Shown one piece after another: positions 6,365 to 12,853 of a DNA stretch of 16,622 nt. The position numbers and the translations under genes are program-made. Location: contig CAJMOV010000014.1 in assembly GCA_905215125.1 (NCBI GenBank), forward strand, positions 1-16,622. The letters run 5' to 3'. Origin of the DNA: an uncultured bacterium. GTDB lineage: Bacteria > Bacillota > Clostridia > Oscillospirales > Butyricicoccaceae. Position 1 is the stretch's first letter. Each line of letters starts with the position of its first letter. The notes below the pieces were generated by a model. It was not told where the DNA came from. It saw nothing but the letters and a program-made list of their open reading frames with translations, and did not search any database.

Positions 6365-6738
6365 GGGGGGGGATAACCCGCGGCGATATCGCCGTCATGG
6401 CCGGCGTTTTACTGTTGGCCGCCGGCATTTTCCTGTCCGGGCTGCAGCGCGCCGGAGACGGGGCGCTGGTCGCCGTCATTCGGCAGGACGGGCGGGAGAT
6501 TGAGCGCATTGTCCTGACCGGCCTGGAAAAACCGGTTACCGTCACCGTTGGCGGACGCTATGAAAACGTTATTGCAGCAGAAAACGGCGCGGTGCGCGTA
6601 CAAAGCGCCACCTGTCCGAACCAGACCTGCGTTCATACCGGGACGCTGACGCGCGCGGGGCAGAGCGCCGTCTGCCTGGAAAACCACATGACCCTGACAG
6701 TGGAGGGGCAGGGGGAAGTCGACGTGGTGGTACGATGA
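6361..6738 (+). CDS. NusG domain II-containing membrane-anchored protein
   Basis: This small protein of 125 residues has one N-terminal membrane segment (about residues 9-27) and an extracytoplasmic domain with the ATCPNQTCVHTG motif and the AVCLENHM element of the NusG_II family (PF07009). In spite of the name it is not a transcription factor. The two cysteines in CPNQTC could bind a cofactor or be redox-active. The ATG at 6361 forms ATGA with the cyclase stop and the end overlaps the next gene, so it is translationally coupled on both sides. In Clostridia and Listeria this family usually sits next to the Gx membrane protein and FMN-binding/ApbE genes; from memory the Listeria extracellular-electron-transfer protein EetA is of this type. 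A longer reading frame upstream (from 6316) lacks a ribosome site. Confidence 0.88.
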   Translation: MRGGITRGDIAVMAGVLLLAAGIFLSGLQRAGDGALVAVIRQDGREIERIVLTGLEKPVTVTVGGRYENVIAAENGAVRVQSATCPNQTCVHTGTLTRAGQSAVCLENHMTLTVEGQGEVDVVVR

Positions 6739-7235
6739 TGGAAAGGACGAAGGCTTTGACCCTGTGCGCCATGCTGACAGCGGCGGCGCTGGTCCTCTCC
6801 CTTGTGGAAAGCGCCCTGCCCCTGCAGGCTGTCGTCCCGCTGCCTGGCGTCAAGCTGGGGCTCGGCAACGTCGTCACCCTGTATGCCCTGTACCGCCTGG
6901 GGGCGGGGCGGACGCTGGCCATTGTACTGTGCCGCGTGGCGCTGCTGTTCCTGCTGTCGGGCAGCGTCACGGCGCTTTTAATGTCCCTTTGCGGCGCGCT
7001 GGCCGCCCTTTGCGGCATGCTGCTGGCGCGTCGGCTGTGGCCGCGCGGGCTGAGCGTCGCCGGCGTTTCCGTAATAGGCGCCGCGCTGCACGGCATCGGG
7101 CAAATTTTGTGCGCCGCCGTCCTGACGGGGGGGCTGGGCGTTGTTTATTATCTGCCCGCCCTGTTGGTTTCGGCAGTTCCAACCGGCGCTTTGACGGCCG
7201 CCATTGCCGGCGGACTGCTGCGCAAGCTGCGCTGA
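6735..7235 (+). CDS. Gx transporter / heptaprenyl diphosphate synthase component I family membrane protein
   Basis: This 166-residue, very hydrophobic protein has about five membrane segments and the family signature PGVKLGLGNVVTLYALY (about residues 34-50). It belongs to the Hpre_diP_synt_I group (PF07456), named for a suspected role in prenyl diphosphate synthesis but fitting a small membrane S-component-like transporter. From memory EetB of the Listeria flavin-based electron-transfer locus is a relative. It starts at 6735 inside the stop of the NusG-II gene, or at the ATG 3 bases later. The usual partners for flavin-linked roles (FMN-binding protein, ApbE, Ndh2) are absent here. The next gene starts 13 bases after its stop. 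Confidence 0.87.
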   Translation: MMERTKALTLCAMLTAAALVLSLVESALPLQAVVPLPGVKLGLGNVVTLYALYRLGAGRTLAIVLCRVALLFLLSGSVTALLMSLCGALAALCGMLLARRLWPRGLSVAGVSVIGAALHGIGQILCAAVLTGGLGVVYYLPALLVSAVPTGALTAAIAGGLLRKLR

Positions 7236-7248
7236 AGGAGGAAAAAGG

Positions 7249-7593
7249 TTGAACCAGGTTAAAATCACCGTACTCAAGACGACATTTGATGAAGAGCTGG
7301 CCCGGGAATATGGCGTCAAGGGCCTGGGCCCCTGCCCGATGCTCAGGGCGGGGCAGGTTTTTACAGCCGACTATGCCAAGCCTGACGGGCTGTGCGACGA
7401 GGCGTGGAAAGCCATTTACCAGTATGTCTTTGCCCTGGCCCACGGGGCGAGGGAGGGGCTGTTTTATTACGGCGACTGGATTGCGGTTCCCGGCGTCGCT
7501 ATTTGCAGCTGCAACGACGGCCTGCGGCCCGTCATCTTCAAGCTGGAGGCGACCGACGTCCCTGCCACCGTTAACTACACACCGGTGCGGTAA
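7249..7593 (+). CDS. TIGR04076 family protein
   Basis: This 114-residue cytoplasmic protein starts at TTG 7249. That start is set by AGGAGG at 7236-7241 with a 7-base spacer; other upstream starts in frame lie inside the previous gene. The sequence matches the TIGR04076 pattern throughout: VKITVLKTTF, LGPCPMLRAGQVF, CDEAWKAIYQYVFALAHG, YGDWI and VAICSCNDGLRPVIFKLEATD. Conserved cysteines (C28, C49 region and the paired CSC near residue 87) and a tight YGDW turn suggest a metal or redox role, but no function is established. It is the last gene of the cyclase/NusG-II/Gx operon and ends at the hairpin 7599-7622. Confidence 0.85.
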   Translation: MNQVKITVLKTTFDEELAREYGVKGLGPCPMLRAGQVFTADYAKPDGLCDEAWKAIYQYVFALAHGAREGLFYYGDWIAVPGVAICSCNDGLRPVIFKLEATDVPATVNYTPVR

Positions 7594-7598
7594 AGAAA

Positions 7599-7622
7599 AA
7601 CGGCATGGATATCCATGCCGTT
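7599..7622. terminator. Bidirectional terminator between convergent operons
   Basis: A 10-bp stem (7599-7608 with 7613-7622) with an ATAT loop. The minus strand continues with TTTTTC after the stem, the plus strand with the weaker CTATTTT. It separates the TIGR04076 gene from the nicotinamidase. Confidence 0.82.
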
Positions 7623-7636
7623 CTATTTTGGAATAA

Positions 7637-8155
7637 TCAGCTTTCCACCTGGATTTGACAGGTCTTCATGCACTCCAGCGCGCGCAGGTGGCTTTCAGGG
7701 GTGACGCCGGCGCAGCAGGAAGCGTCCACGGCGATGGGCACCTCTGGCAGGAAGGCCTTGAGCAGCAACGCGTTGGAAATGACGCAGATGTCTGTGCACA
7801 CGCCGACCAGGGTGACGCTTTCAATGCCTTGCTCCTTATGGAGGGCGGCCAGCACTTGCGCCAGGTCGGTGCTGCCAAAGGTCGGCTTGTCGATGGGATC
7901 TTCATGCCGCAGCGCCTCGATATCGGGGTGAAGCTGCCAGCCCCGCGTCCCGCGGATGCAGTGGGGAACGGGCAGCAGCCGGCCCTCCTGCGTTTGCAGG
8001 TAGTCCGGCTCGTGGGTATCGCGGGTGAAAAGCACGCGGCCGTCAAACGCGCGGATTTTGTCACAGACGCGCGGCAGGATGGCCTGCGCCTGCGCTGTGC
8101 CCAGCGCGCCGTCTATAAAGTCGAGCTGCATGTCGACAACGACAAGAATTTTCAT
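7637..8155 (-). CDS. Nicotinamidase / isochorismatase-family cysteine hydrolase
   Basis: This 172-residue protein has the catalytic triad of the family: D8 (VVDMQLDF), K90 (DKPTFGSTDL) and C124 (GVCTDICV). It also has a metal site like that of nicotinamidases, TRDTH (D46, H48) and PVPHC (H65). It should convert nicotinamide to nicotinate for NAD salvage in the cytoplasm, although related amidases cannot be excluded. AAAGGAGGGG lies 6 bases before the ATG and overlaps the stop of the upstream pgsA-like gene (13-base gap), so the two are cotranscribed. The conserved cis-peptide region near the cysteine (VTLVGV) is normal. Length is typical. Confidence 0.9.
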   Translation of the reverse strand: MKILVVVDMQLDFIDGALGTAQAQAILPRVCDKIRAFDGRVLFTRDTHEPDYLQTQEGRLLPVPHCIRGTRGWQLHPDIEALRHEDPIDKPTFGSTDLAQVLAALHKEQGIESVTLVGVCTDICVISNALLLKAFLPEVPIAVDASCCAGVTPESHLRALECMKTCQIQVES

Positions 8156-8168
8156 GGAAGCCCCTCCT

Positions 8169-8738
8169 TTACTTGTCCAGGCCGCGGTACATGCGGATCA
8201 GTACGTTGCCATAGCCCGCGAAAGCGACCAGCATCATGGCGGCGCTGACGCCGATGAGGATGTTGGCCGGACCATTGGGCAGGTCGATAAAGATGATGAG
8301 GACGAGCGACACGGCGTAAAAGACCGCCGTGCTCACCTTACCGAACCACAGCGCGCCGTTTAGCTTGCGGCCCTTTTTGTACAAAACGGCGCTCAAGGCG
8401 GCGGTCGACAGCTCCTTGACGAAAAACAGCACGACAAGGCCTTTCATCAGCGGATGGCGGGAAATGAGACAGATGATAAGGGCGAACTGGGTCAGCTTGT
8501 CGGCAAAGGGATCGAGCACCTTGCCCAGGTCGGTTATCATGTTGAAGCGGCGCGCGATAAAGCCGTCAAGCAAATCGGACAGCCCGGACAGGGCGATGAT
8601 GACGGCGGCGGCATAATATTCCTCCCGCGTCGAGGCGGTGACATAGCGCCAGACAAACAGGGGGATAAGGATGATGCGGAAATAGCTGAAAAGGTTGGGG
8701 ATACTCCAAAGCTGTTGGCGTAGGGGGGTCTTATTCAT
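8169..8738 (-). CDS. pgsA: CDP-alcohol phosphatidyltransferase, probably PgsA
   Basis: This 189-residue membrane protein has the complete CDP-alcohol phosphatidyltransferase motif DLLDGFIAR then GKVLDPFADK (about residues 55-82), whose aspartates bind the metal and CDP-diacylglycerol. The N-terminal IPNLFSYFRIILIPLFVW is typical of phosphatidylglycerophosphate synthases, which make PGP from CDP-diacylglycerol and glycerol 3-phosphate. About five or six hydrophobic segments are seen. A cardiolipin-synthase-like member of the same fold is possible, since genomes may carry several. The Shine-Dalgarno site is weak (AAAGGGA). It is first in an operon with the nicotinamidase and divergent from queT; a promoter element lies at 8776-8794. 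Confidence 0.85.
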   Translation of the reverse strand: MNKTPLRQQLWSIPNLFSYFRIILIPLFVWRYVTASTREEYYAAAVIIALSGLSDLLDGFIARRFNMITDLGKVLDPFADKLTQFALIICLISRHPLMKGLVVLFFVKELSTAALSAVLYKKGRKLNGALWFGKVSTAVFYAVSLVLIIFIDLPNGPANILIGVSAAMMLVAFAGYGNVLIRMYRGLDK

Positions 8739-8775
8739 GCCTTCGGTCCCTTTCTTGCAGGTTTGCCGGAATCAA

Positions 8776-8794
8776 TATTTATCAGTATATCACA
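8776..8794 (-). promoter_or_regulatory. Candidate -10 region of the pgsA operon, shared with the VanX-like gene
   Basis: On the minus strand TATACT (8784-8789), preceded by TGTGA and followed by GATAAATA, forms a 19-base block that recurs with one difference at 13545-13563. A -35 is poor (TGGAAA region), so it may rely on the extended -10 context. Confidence 0.55.
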
Positions 8795-8849
8795 GCTTTT
8801 GCCGCTTTTCCAGACGATAGCGTCAAGATTGGCGTTTTTTCTGTGAAGA

Positions 8850-8878
8850 TTGACATTTTGCCCCAGCCACGGCATAAT
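8850..8878 (+). promoter_or_regulatory. Promoter of queT
   Basis: TTGACA (8850-8855), 17 bases, CATAAT (8873-8878). Transcription from about 8885 would give a leader of about 125 bases before the queT start codon. Confidence 0.8.
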
Positions 8879-8884
8879 GGGTAA

Positions 8885-9010
8885 GGCCGCGCGGCCGCCC
8901 CCGGTGACAGGGGGAGAGGTGCGTGCCGGAATCTGAAGAAAGGAAGAAAGCGGCCCTGCAAGCGGCAGGGCCGCGAACCAGGCAGACTGTTTTTCTGCCT
9001 GCAAGAGGAC
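8885..9010 (+). promoter_or_regulatory. Structured 5' leader of queT, riboswitch candidate
   Basis: The leader holds a GGCCGCGCGGCC palindrome (8885-8896), a five-pair CCCCC/GGGGG hairpin (8898-8914), a purine-rich single-stranded stretch (about 8929-8949), a 10-bp hairpin (8950-8959 with 8965-8974) and a 7-bp hairpin (8979-8985 with 8995-9001). The last ends just before the AGAGG at 9004-9008. The spacing of that ribosome site to the ATG is only 2 bases, so translation probably depends on the leader fold. QueT transporters are often controlled by preQ1 riboswitches (classes I-III), so preQ1 is the first ligand to test. I could not match the sequence to a specific class consensus; class I is not seen. 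Confidence 0.5.
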
Positions 9011-9499
9011 ATGAAAACAAAAAAACTGACCGTCTGCGCCGTCATCGCGGCGGCGTATGCAGCCCTGACGCTGCTGCTGGCCCCTATCGCTTACGCCAAC
9101 ATCCAGATCCGCCTGAGCGAAGCGCTGACCATCCTGCCCTTTATCGCGCCGTATACCGGCTGGGGTCTGGTTGTCGGCTGCCTGCTGGCCAACCTGCTCA
9201 GCCCCTTTGGCATCAACCCGCTCGACGTCGTGTTTGGGACGCTGGCCAGCCTGCTGGCCGCCCTGGCCACTGCTCGTATCCGCAAGCGCTCGCTCGCTCC
9301 CCTGCCGCCTGTGCTGCTGAACGCCCTTATCGTTGGCGCCGTGCTGGCCTATACCAGCGCGCCGGACGCCTTCTGGCCGTCTTACGCCCTGTTCGGGCTG
9401 GAAGTGGGCGCGGGCCAGCTTGTCGCCTGCTATGGCGGCGGGCTGTTGCTGCTCAAAATAATGGAAAAAACCGGCCTTGCCGATGCTTTGAGAAAATAA
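9011..9499 (+). CDS. queT: QueT family queuosine-precursor ECF transporter S component
   Basis: This 162-residue integral membrane protein has about five or six hydrophobic segments and QueT-family landmarks: KKLTVCAVIAAAYAALTLLLAP, then IQIRLSEALTILPFI (about 34-48), GCLLANLLSPFGINPLDVVFGTLASLLAA (about 60-88) and a C-terminal GLEVGAGQLVACYGGGLLLL. QueT is the substrate-binding component of an energy-coupling-factor transporter that imports queuine precursors such as preQ1 or preQ0; the shared ATPase and transmembrane components would be encoded elsewhere. No queuosine biosynthesis genes are in this window, which fits a salvage role. It is a single-gene unit with promoter at 8850-8878, a structured leader, and a terminator at 9524-9562. 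Confidence 0.9.
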   Translation: MKTKKLTVCAVIAAAYAALTLLLAPIAYANIQIRLSEALTILPFIAPYTGWGLVVGCLLANLLSPFGINPLDVVFGTLASLLAALATARIRKRSLAPLPPVLLNALIVGAVLAYTSAPDAFWPSYALFGLEVGAGQLVACYGGGLLLLKIMEKTGLADALRK

Positions 9500-9523
9500 A
9501 ACGCGCCCCGCGGCGCAAAAAAT

Positions 9524-9562
9524 AAGGGTGGACATGGGAAAAGCTCCCGTGTCCGCCCTTTT
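9524..9562 (+). terminator. Terminator of queT
   Basis: A 15-bp stem (9524-9538 with 9546-9560) containing two G-T pairs and a 7-base loop, followed by TTTT. A second strong hairpin follows immediately at 9563-9590. Confidence 0.88.
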
Positions 9563-9590
9563 GCCGTCCGGCCCCTGCAAGCCGGGCGGC
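9563..9590. repeat. GC-rich hairpin with CCCTGCAA loop downstream of queT
   Basis: GCCGTCCGGC (9563-9572) pairs with GCCGGGCGGC (9581-9590) with one G-T wobble around the loop CCCTGCAA. The sequence resembles the 10-bp hairpin in the queT leader, which also contains CCCTGCAAGC. Role unknown. Confidence 0.45.
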
Positions 9591-9793
9591 GCCCCCCTTC
9601 TGCTTCTGTCTTTCCCTGCGTCAGCGCCGTTCGGAAGGCGGCTGGGCGGGGCTTCAGAGCCGGGGCCCTGCCAGGGGAAGGGGCCGGCCAAAGGGCGGCG
9701 GAGCAGCACGACGCACAGGAAAAGGCCGGGCACAAGGGCAGGAGCCGGCTGCCTGTGGCGGCATGAGAATATACAATCGGACATAAAGCCCTT
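9591..9793. other. GC-rich intergenic stretch with no recognised content
   Basis: About 200 bases between the queT terminator and the SLH-gene promoter. Open frames exist on both strands but they are low-complexity (rich in Pro, Gly, Arg, Ala), have no ribosome sites and match nothing I recognise. Only short GGCCC/GGGCC inverted repeats are seen. Confidence 0.5.
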
Positions 9794-9827
9794 ACCGGTT
9801 GCAATTTCCCTCGCGAACCGGTATAAT
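9794..9827 (+). promoter_or_regulatory. Promoter of the SLH-protein gene overlaid by an inverted-repeat operator
   Basis: TTGCAA (9799-9804), 17 bases and a perfect TATAAT (9822-9827) form a strong promoter. ACCGGTT (9794-9800) and AACCGGT (9816-9822) are perfect inverted copies whose centres are 22 bases apart, two helical turns, overlapping the -35 and -10 boxes. That is a classic layout for a dimeric repressor site. The bound protein is unknown. Confidence 0.75.
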
Positions 9828-9876
9828 CAAAATATAAAATGGACAAAGAATATCCGCACAACAATGGAGGTGCCTT

Positions 9877-12189
9877 ATGACACACAAACGCTTGCTTTCC
9901 GTCCTGCTGGCGGCGGCGATCGCCGTATCCCTGCTCGTGATGCCGGCGGCCGCTTTTTCCGATTTGAAGGGCCACTGGGCGGAAGCCTATATTAACGATG
10001 TCAGCTCCAAGGGGGTCTTTAAGGGATACGAGGACGGCACCTTCCGCCCTTCCAACAATGTGACGGCCATGGAAGCGCTGGTGCTGTCCGGGCGCGTCTG
10101 CGGCGTCAGCACGGGCGACAAAGCTCTCATTGCCAAGGAATGGGCCGACGATCTTGACGATATCCTAAAAACGTCCTATACCTGGGCGCGGGAAGAGCTG
10201 GCCGTCTGCCTGGAAACCGGCATTTTGTCGCTGGAAGAACTGCGCACGCTCAATTCGACCGGCGCGCTGGGCAAGGAGATGGCCAAGGAAGACCTTGCCA
10301 TGTATCTGGTGCGCGCCATGGGGATGGAGGAAATGGCGGCCGGCCTTTCGGGCTATACCCTGGATTTTAAAGACGCCGCTTCCGTCTCGGCCGAGCGCAG
10401 GCCGTATGTCTATATCCTTCAGCTTTACGACATTGTAGAAGGGGACACGAACAACAATTTTTCCCCCAAGCTGGCTGTCAATCGCGCCGTTGTCGCCACG
10501 ATGATGAGCCGCGTCATTGACTTTATGGACGAAAACGGCGTCGTTATCGAACTGCCGGAATACACCGATTATACCTGGCAGGCCGGCACCATCGCGGGCG
10601 TCCAGGCCGGCGGCCGTGGCGTCACACTGCTGTCGCTGCAAAACGATCTGTCAGGCGACAAGACCATTTCCCTGCCTGACACTGTAAAGGTTTACCGCTA
10701 TAACATGCTGGCCGGCACATCGGCCATCCAGGCGGGGCTGTACGCCCGCGTCGCCTTTAATTCCGCCGGCACGCCGACCGCTGTGCGCCTGTTTGATCTG
10801 CCCCAAAGCGTCAGCGGCACGGTCTCATCGTGTAACCAGGAGCAGCTGGTGATCAATGCGGGCGGCACGGCGCGCACGTTGGCCATTACCCGCTTTACCG
10901 AAGTGGAAGCCGGACGCAAGACAGGCGGCCGTGAGGTCATCGATCCCGAAGGGGGATACACCGGCGCCACGGGCACAGTCGACGCGGCGGGCAACCTTGT
11001 CACCCTTACGCTGACGGGGGGCAGCAGCCTGGAAGAAGGCATACTGGCCGGCGTCGAAACGGGCAAGGGCGGCGTAGACGTTCTTTCGGTCACCGGCTTT
11101 GACGGTGTCACCCGCCAGTTCGAACAGAGCGCCGGCGCCACCATCACCATCAACAGCAAGCTGGGCACTGTCAGCCAGAGCCATAAAGGGGATTACATCT
11201 CCCTGCGTATTTCCAACGACACAGGATTGGTTCTTTCCGCTGCCGTCGACACGGTGACCCGGTATGTACAGGGTGGCGTGCGCACCATCGGGCAGAATAA
11301 AAAGCCGGTCACTATCGGTATCAATAACCTGCTGACCGGAAAGACGACGACCTATGACGTCGCCACAGGCGTCGACGTCACCTATGCCGGCGAGGAAGCA
11401 AGCATCAAGGATGTGACGACAAGCTGGTTTGCCACCGCCCGGCTCAATGGCAGCGACGTTGTCGAGCAGATTATCGGCTACCCCGGTACGTCGGAGACGT
11501 CAGGCGAGCTGACCGATATTTCTTACGGCACCACCGTTGTTTTGACCGTTACCGCGCCGGACGGCACTGTCAGCACGTTTGATTTAGACGTCTCTGACCT
11601 GCCGGCTATCAAGCGCGGGGACAAATCAAGCTCGCTCGACAAGCTCAAGGTGGGCGACACGGTCACCGTTTCGGTCAAGTTCAACAAAGTCACTCTGATT
11701 GAATCAGAAGGGCAGGAGGCCAACCTCAAAGGCACCATCACCCGCATCGTGCAGGAAGCAGACGGCAGCACCATCGAGCTGCTGCTGGAGGATGGCACGA
11801 CGGCCTCCTACCTGGTCAGCAGCGGCGTTTCCATCACGTCAGATGGCAAGGCCATCGCCATATCGGCCCTCAAGGTGGGCTATGAGCTGTCCATGCTGGT
11901 CAGCGGCGACACGCTTGTCTCCATTGAGGTGGAAAACGTCCCCTCGGTCTCCGGCGAGGTCTCCGGCACGGTTTTGTTTGTCAACACCAGTGAAAAGACC
12001 ATCCTGCTTCAGACGGCGGAGGATTCCATCGTCACGGTCAGCACTGGCTCAAGCACAAAGCTGATGACGCTGACGGGCGGCACGTTTACCCTGCGCAGCC
12101 TGTCTGAGGAGGCGGGCACGGCGCAGATTACCGCCTACGGCGAATACGACGGGCTGGAGTTTAACGCCACCCTTATCCTGAAAAAATAG
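9877..12189 (+). CDS. Exported S-layer homology (SLH) domain protein with tandem beta-rich repeats
   Basis: This 770-residue protein opens with a signal peptide (residues 1-26, cleavage after AAA). SLH motif 1 is clear at 27-70 (FSDLKGHWAEAYI ... GVFKGYEDGTFRPSNNVT). Motif 2 at about 95-147 is degenerate. Motif 3 at about 162-213 keeps YILQLYDIVEGDTNNNFSP. SLH domains bind secondary cell-wall polymers, so the protein should be anchored to the wall. Residues about 236-768 consist of about seven beta-rich units of roughly 65-80 residues, each opening with G-T/E-hydrophobic (GTIAG, GTVSS, SGELT, KGTIT, SGEVS) and often carrying L-x-x-L-K-V-G-D-x-V near the end. No catalytic motif is visible, so a structural or adhesion role is likely. 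GGAGG lies 6 bases before the ATG. It is monocistronic, with strong promoter and terminator. Confidence 0.92.
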   Translation: MTHKRLLSVLLAAAIAVSLLVMPAAAFSDLKGHWAEAYINDVSSKGVFKGYEDGTFRPSNNVTAMEALVLSGRVCGVSTGDKALIAKEWADDLDDILKTSYTWAREELAVCLETGILSLEELRTLNSTGALGKEMAKEDLAMYLVRAMGMEEMAAGLSGYTLDFKDAASVSAERRPYVYILQLYDIVEGDTNNNFSPKLAVNRAVVATMMSRVIDFMDENGVVIELPEYTDYTWQAGTIAGVQAGGRGVTLLSLQNDLSGDKTISLPDTVKVYRYNMLAGTSAIQAGLYARVAFNSAGTPTAVRLFDLPQSVSGTVSSCNQEQLVINAGGTARTLAITRFTEVEAGRKTGGREVIDPEGGYTGATGTVDAAGNLVTLTLTGGSSLEEGILAGVETGKGGVDVLSVTGFDGVTRQFEQSAGATITINSKLGTVSQSHKGDYISLRISNDTGLVLSAAVDTVTRYVQGGVRTIGQNKKPVTIGINNLLTGKTTTYDVATGVDVTYAGEEASIKDVTTSWFATARLNGSDVVEQIIGYPGTSETSGELTDISYGTTVVLTVTAPDGTVSTFDLDVSDLPAIKRGDKSSSLDKLKVGDTVTVSVKFNKVTLIESEGQEANLKGTITRIVQEADGSTIELLLEDGTTASYLVSSGVSITSDGKAIAISALKVGYELSMLVSGDTLVSIEVENVPSVSGEVSGTVLFVNTSEKTILLQTAEDSIVTVSTGSSTKLMTLTGGTFTLRSLSEEAGTAQITAYGEYDGLEFNATLILKK

Positions 12190-12209
12190 CGCTTGCGCGG
12201 CAGCAAAAG

Positions 12210-12240
12210 GCCCGCCTGCTTCAAGCAGGCGGGCTGTATT
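12210..12240. terminator. Bidirectional terminator after the SLH gene
   Basis: A 10-bp GC-rich stem (12210-12219 with 12225-12234), 5-base loop, and a T-rich plus-strand tail (TGTATTTTTT). The minus strand continues with CCTTTTGC, so it can also end the nitroreductase transcript. Confidence 0.9.
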
Positions 12241-12247
12241 TTTTACT

Positions 12248-12775
12248 TCAGCTGCGAAAATCGGCCAGCTTGGATAGAGCCTTGCGTACCTTTTTGCGCA
12301 AGGGGTCGCCTTCGGCTGCATAGCCCAGCGCGATGACAAGGCGCACACGGCCGCTGGCGCCCAGCAGCTTTTTCAGCCTTTTTTCGTCAAACCAGCCCAG
12401 GATGCAGCTTGCCAGCCCCCGCTCGGCGGCGCACAGAACCAGGTGAGCGGCCGCAATGCCGATATCGACGCTGCGGTAGTCCTGTGCCCTGACGCGGCTG
12501 CCCAGAGCGGCAGAGGCTGAATAAGGCGCTTCGCTGACGACGATAAAGCAGGGCACGCCGGCGGTAAAGCCGTTCATTCCCATGCTGCGGGTACATTCCC
12601 CAACGCGGGCGGCCATGTCGCCGGTGCAGACGGTGTAGTGCATGGGCTGTGCGTTGCAGGCGCTGGGGGCGAGACGCGCAGCCTCCAGGCAGGCGGTGAT
12701 TTCATCCAGCCCGACGGCACGGGGGCTGAAATTGCGGCAGCTTTGCCGCGTGCGGACAAGGGCTTCAAAATCCAT
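12248..12775 (-). CDS. Nitroreductase family protein
   Basis: This 175-residue FMN-dependent oxidoreductase of the nitroreductase fold has the N-terminal flavin-phosphate motif RTRQSCRNF (about residues 8-16), the LAPSACNAQPMHY segment (about 34-46), the DIGIAAAHLVLCAAERGLASCILGWF helix region (about 104-129) and a C-terminal ALGYAAEGDPLRKK. Substrate unknown; such small clostridial members reduce nitro compounds, quinones or flavins. The start is taken at ATG 12773-12775, which has GGGAGA 8 bases upstream. A frame extension of 18 residues to 12829 runs through the preceding terminator hairpin and is unlikely. No clear promoter is seen, so it may be read through from the VanX-like gene. Confidence 0.88.
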   Translation of the reverse strand: MDFEALVRTRQSCRNFSPRAVGLDEITACLEAARLAPSACNAQPMHYTVCTGDMAARVGECTRSMGMNGFTAGVPCFIVVSEAPYSASAALGSRVRAQDYRSVDIGIAAAHLVLCAAERGLASCILGWFDEKRLKKLLGASGRVRLVIALGYAAEGDPLRKKVRKALSKLADFRS

Positions 12776-12802
12776 GATACATGTCTCCCAAAAGGCTAAA
12801 TC

Positions 12803-12827
12803 GGGCGGCAGAACCCTTCTGCCGCCC
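12803..12827 (-). terminator. Terminator-like hairpin after the VanX-like gene
   Basis: A perfect 11-bp stem (12803-12813 with 12817-12827) with a 3-base loop. The minus-strand tail GATTTAGCCTTTT is a poor T tract, so termination may be partial. Confidence 0.6.
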
Positions 12828-12853
12828 AAAGGACACGCTTGACGCCCGCCCCC

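Noticed and set aside
8897..8949. Lysine, TPP, FMN or cobalamin riboswitch in the queT leader
   Set aside because: A short AGAGGTGCG string recalls the lysine riboswitch, but the leader is too short and the other conserved blocks of these classes are absent.
8735..9784. Minus-strand open frame of 349 codons spanning queT
   Set aside because: It covers queT antisense, the queT leader and terminators, is low-complexity, and has no ribosome site. The queT frame has clear family sequence.
9528..9995. Plus-strand open frame of 155 codons before the SLH gene
   Set aside because: It starts inside the queT terminator, is low-complexity and runs across the SLH promoter and start.
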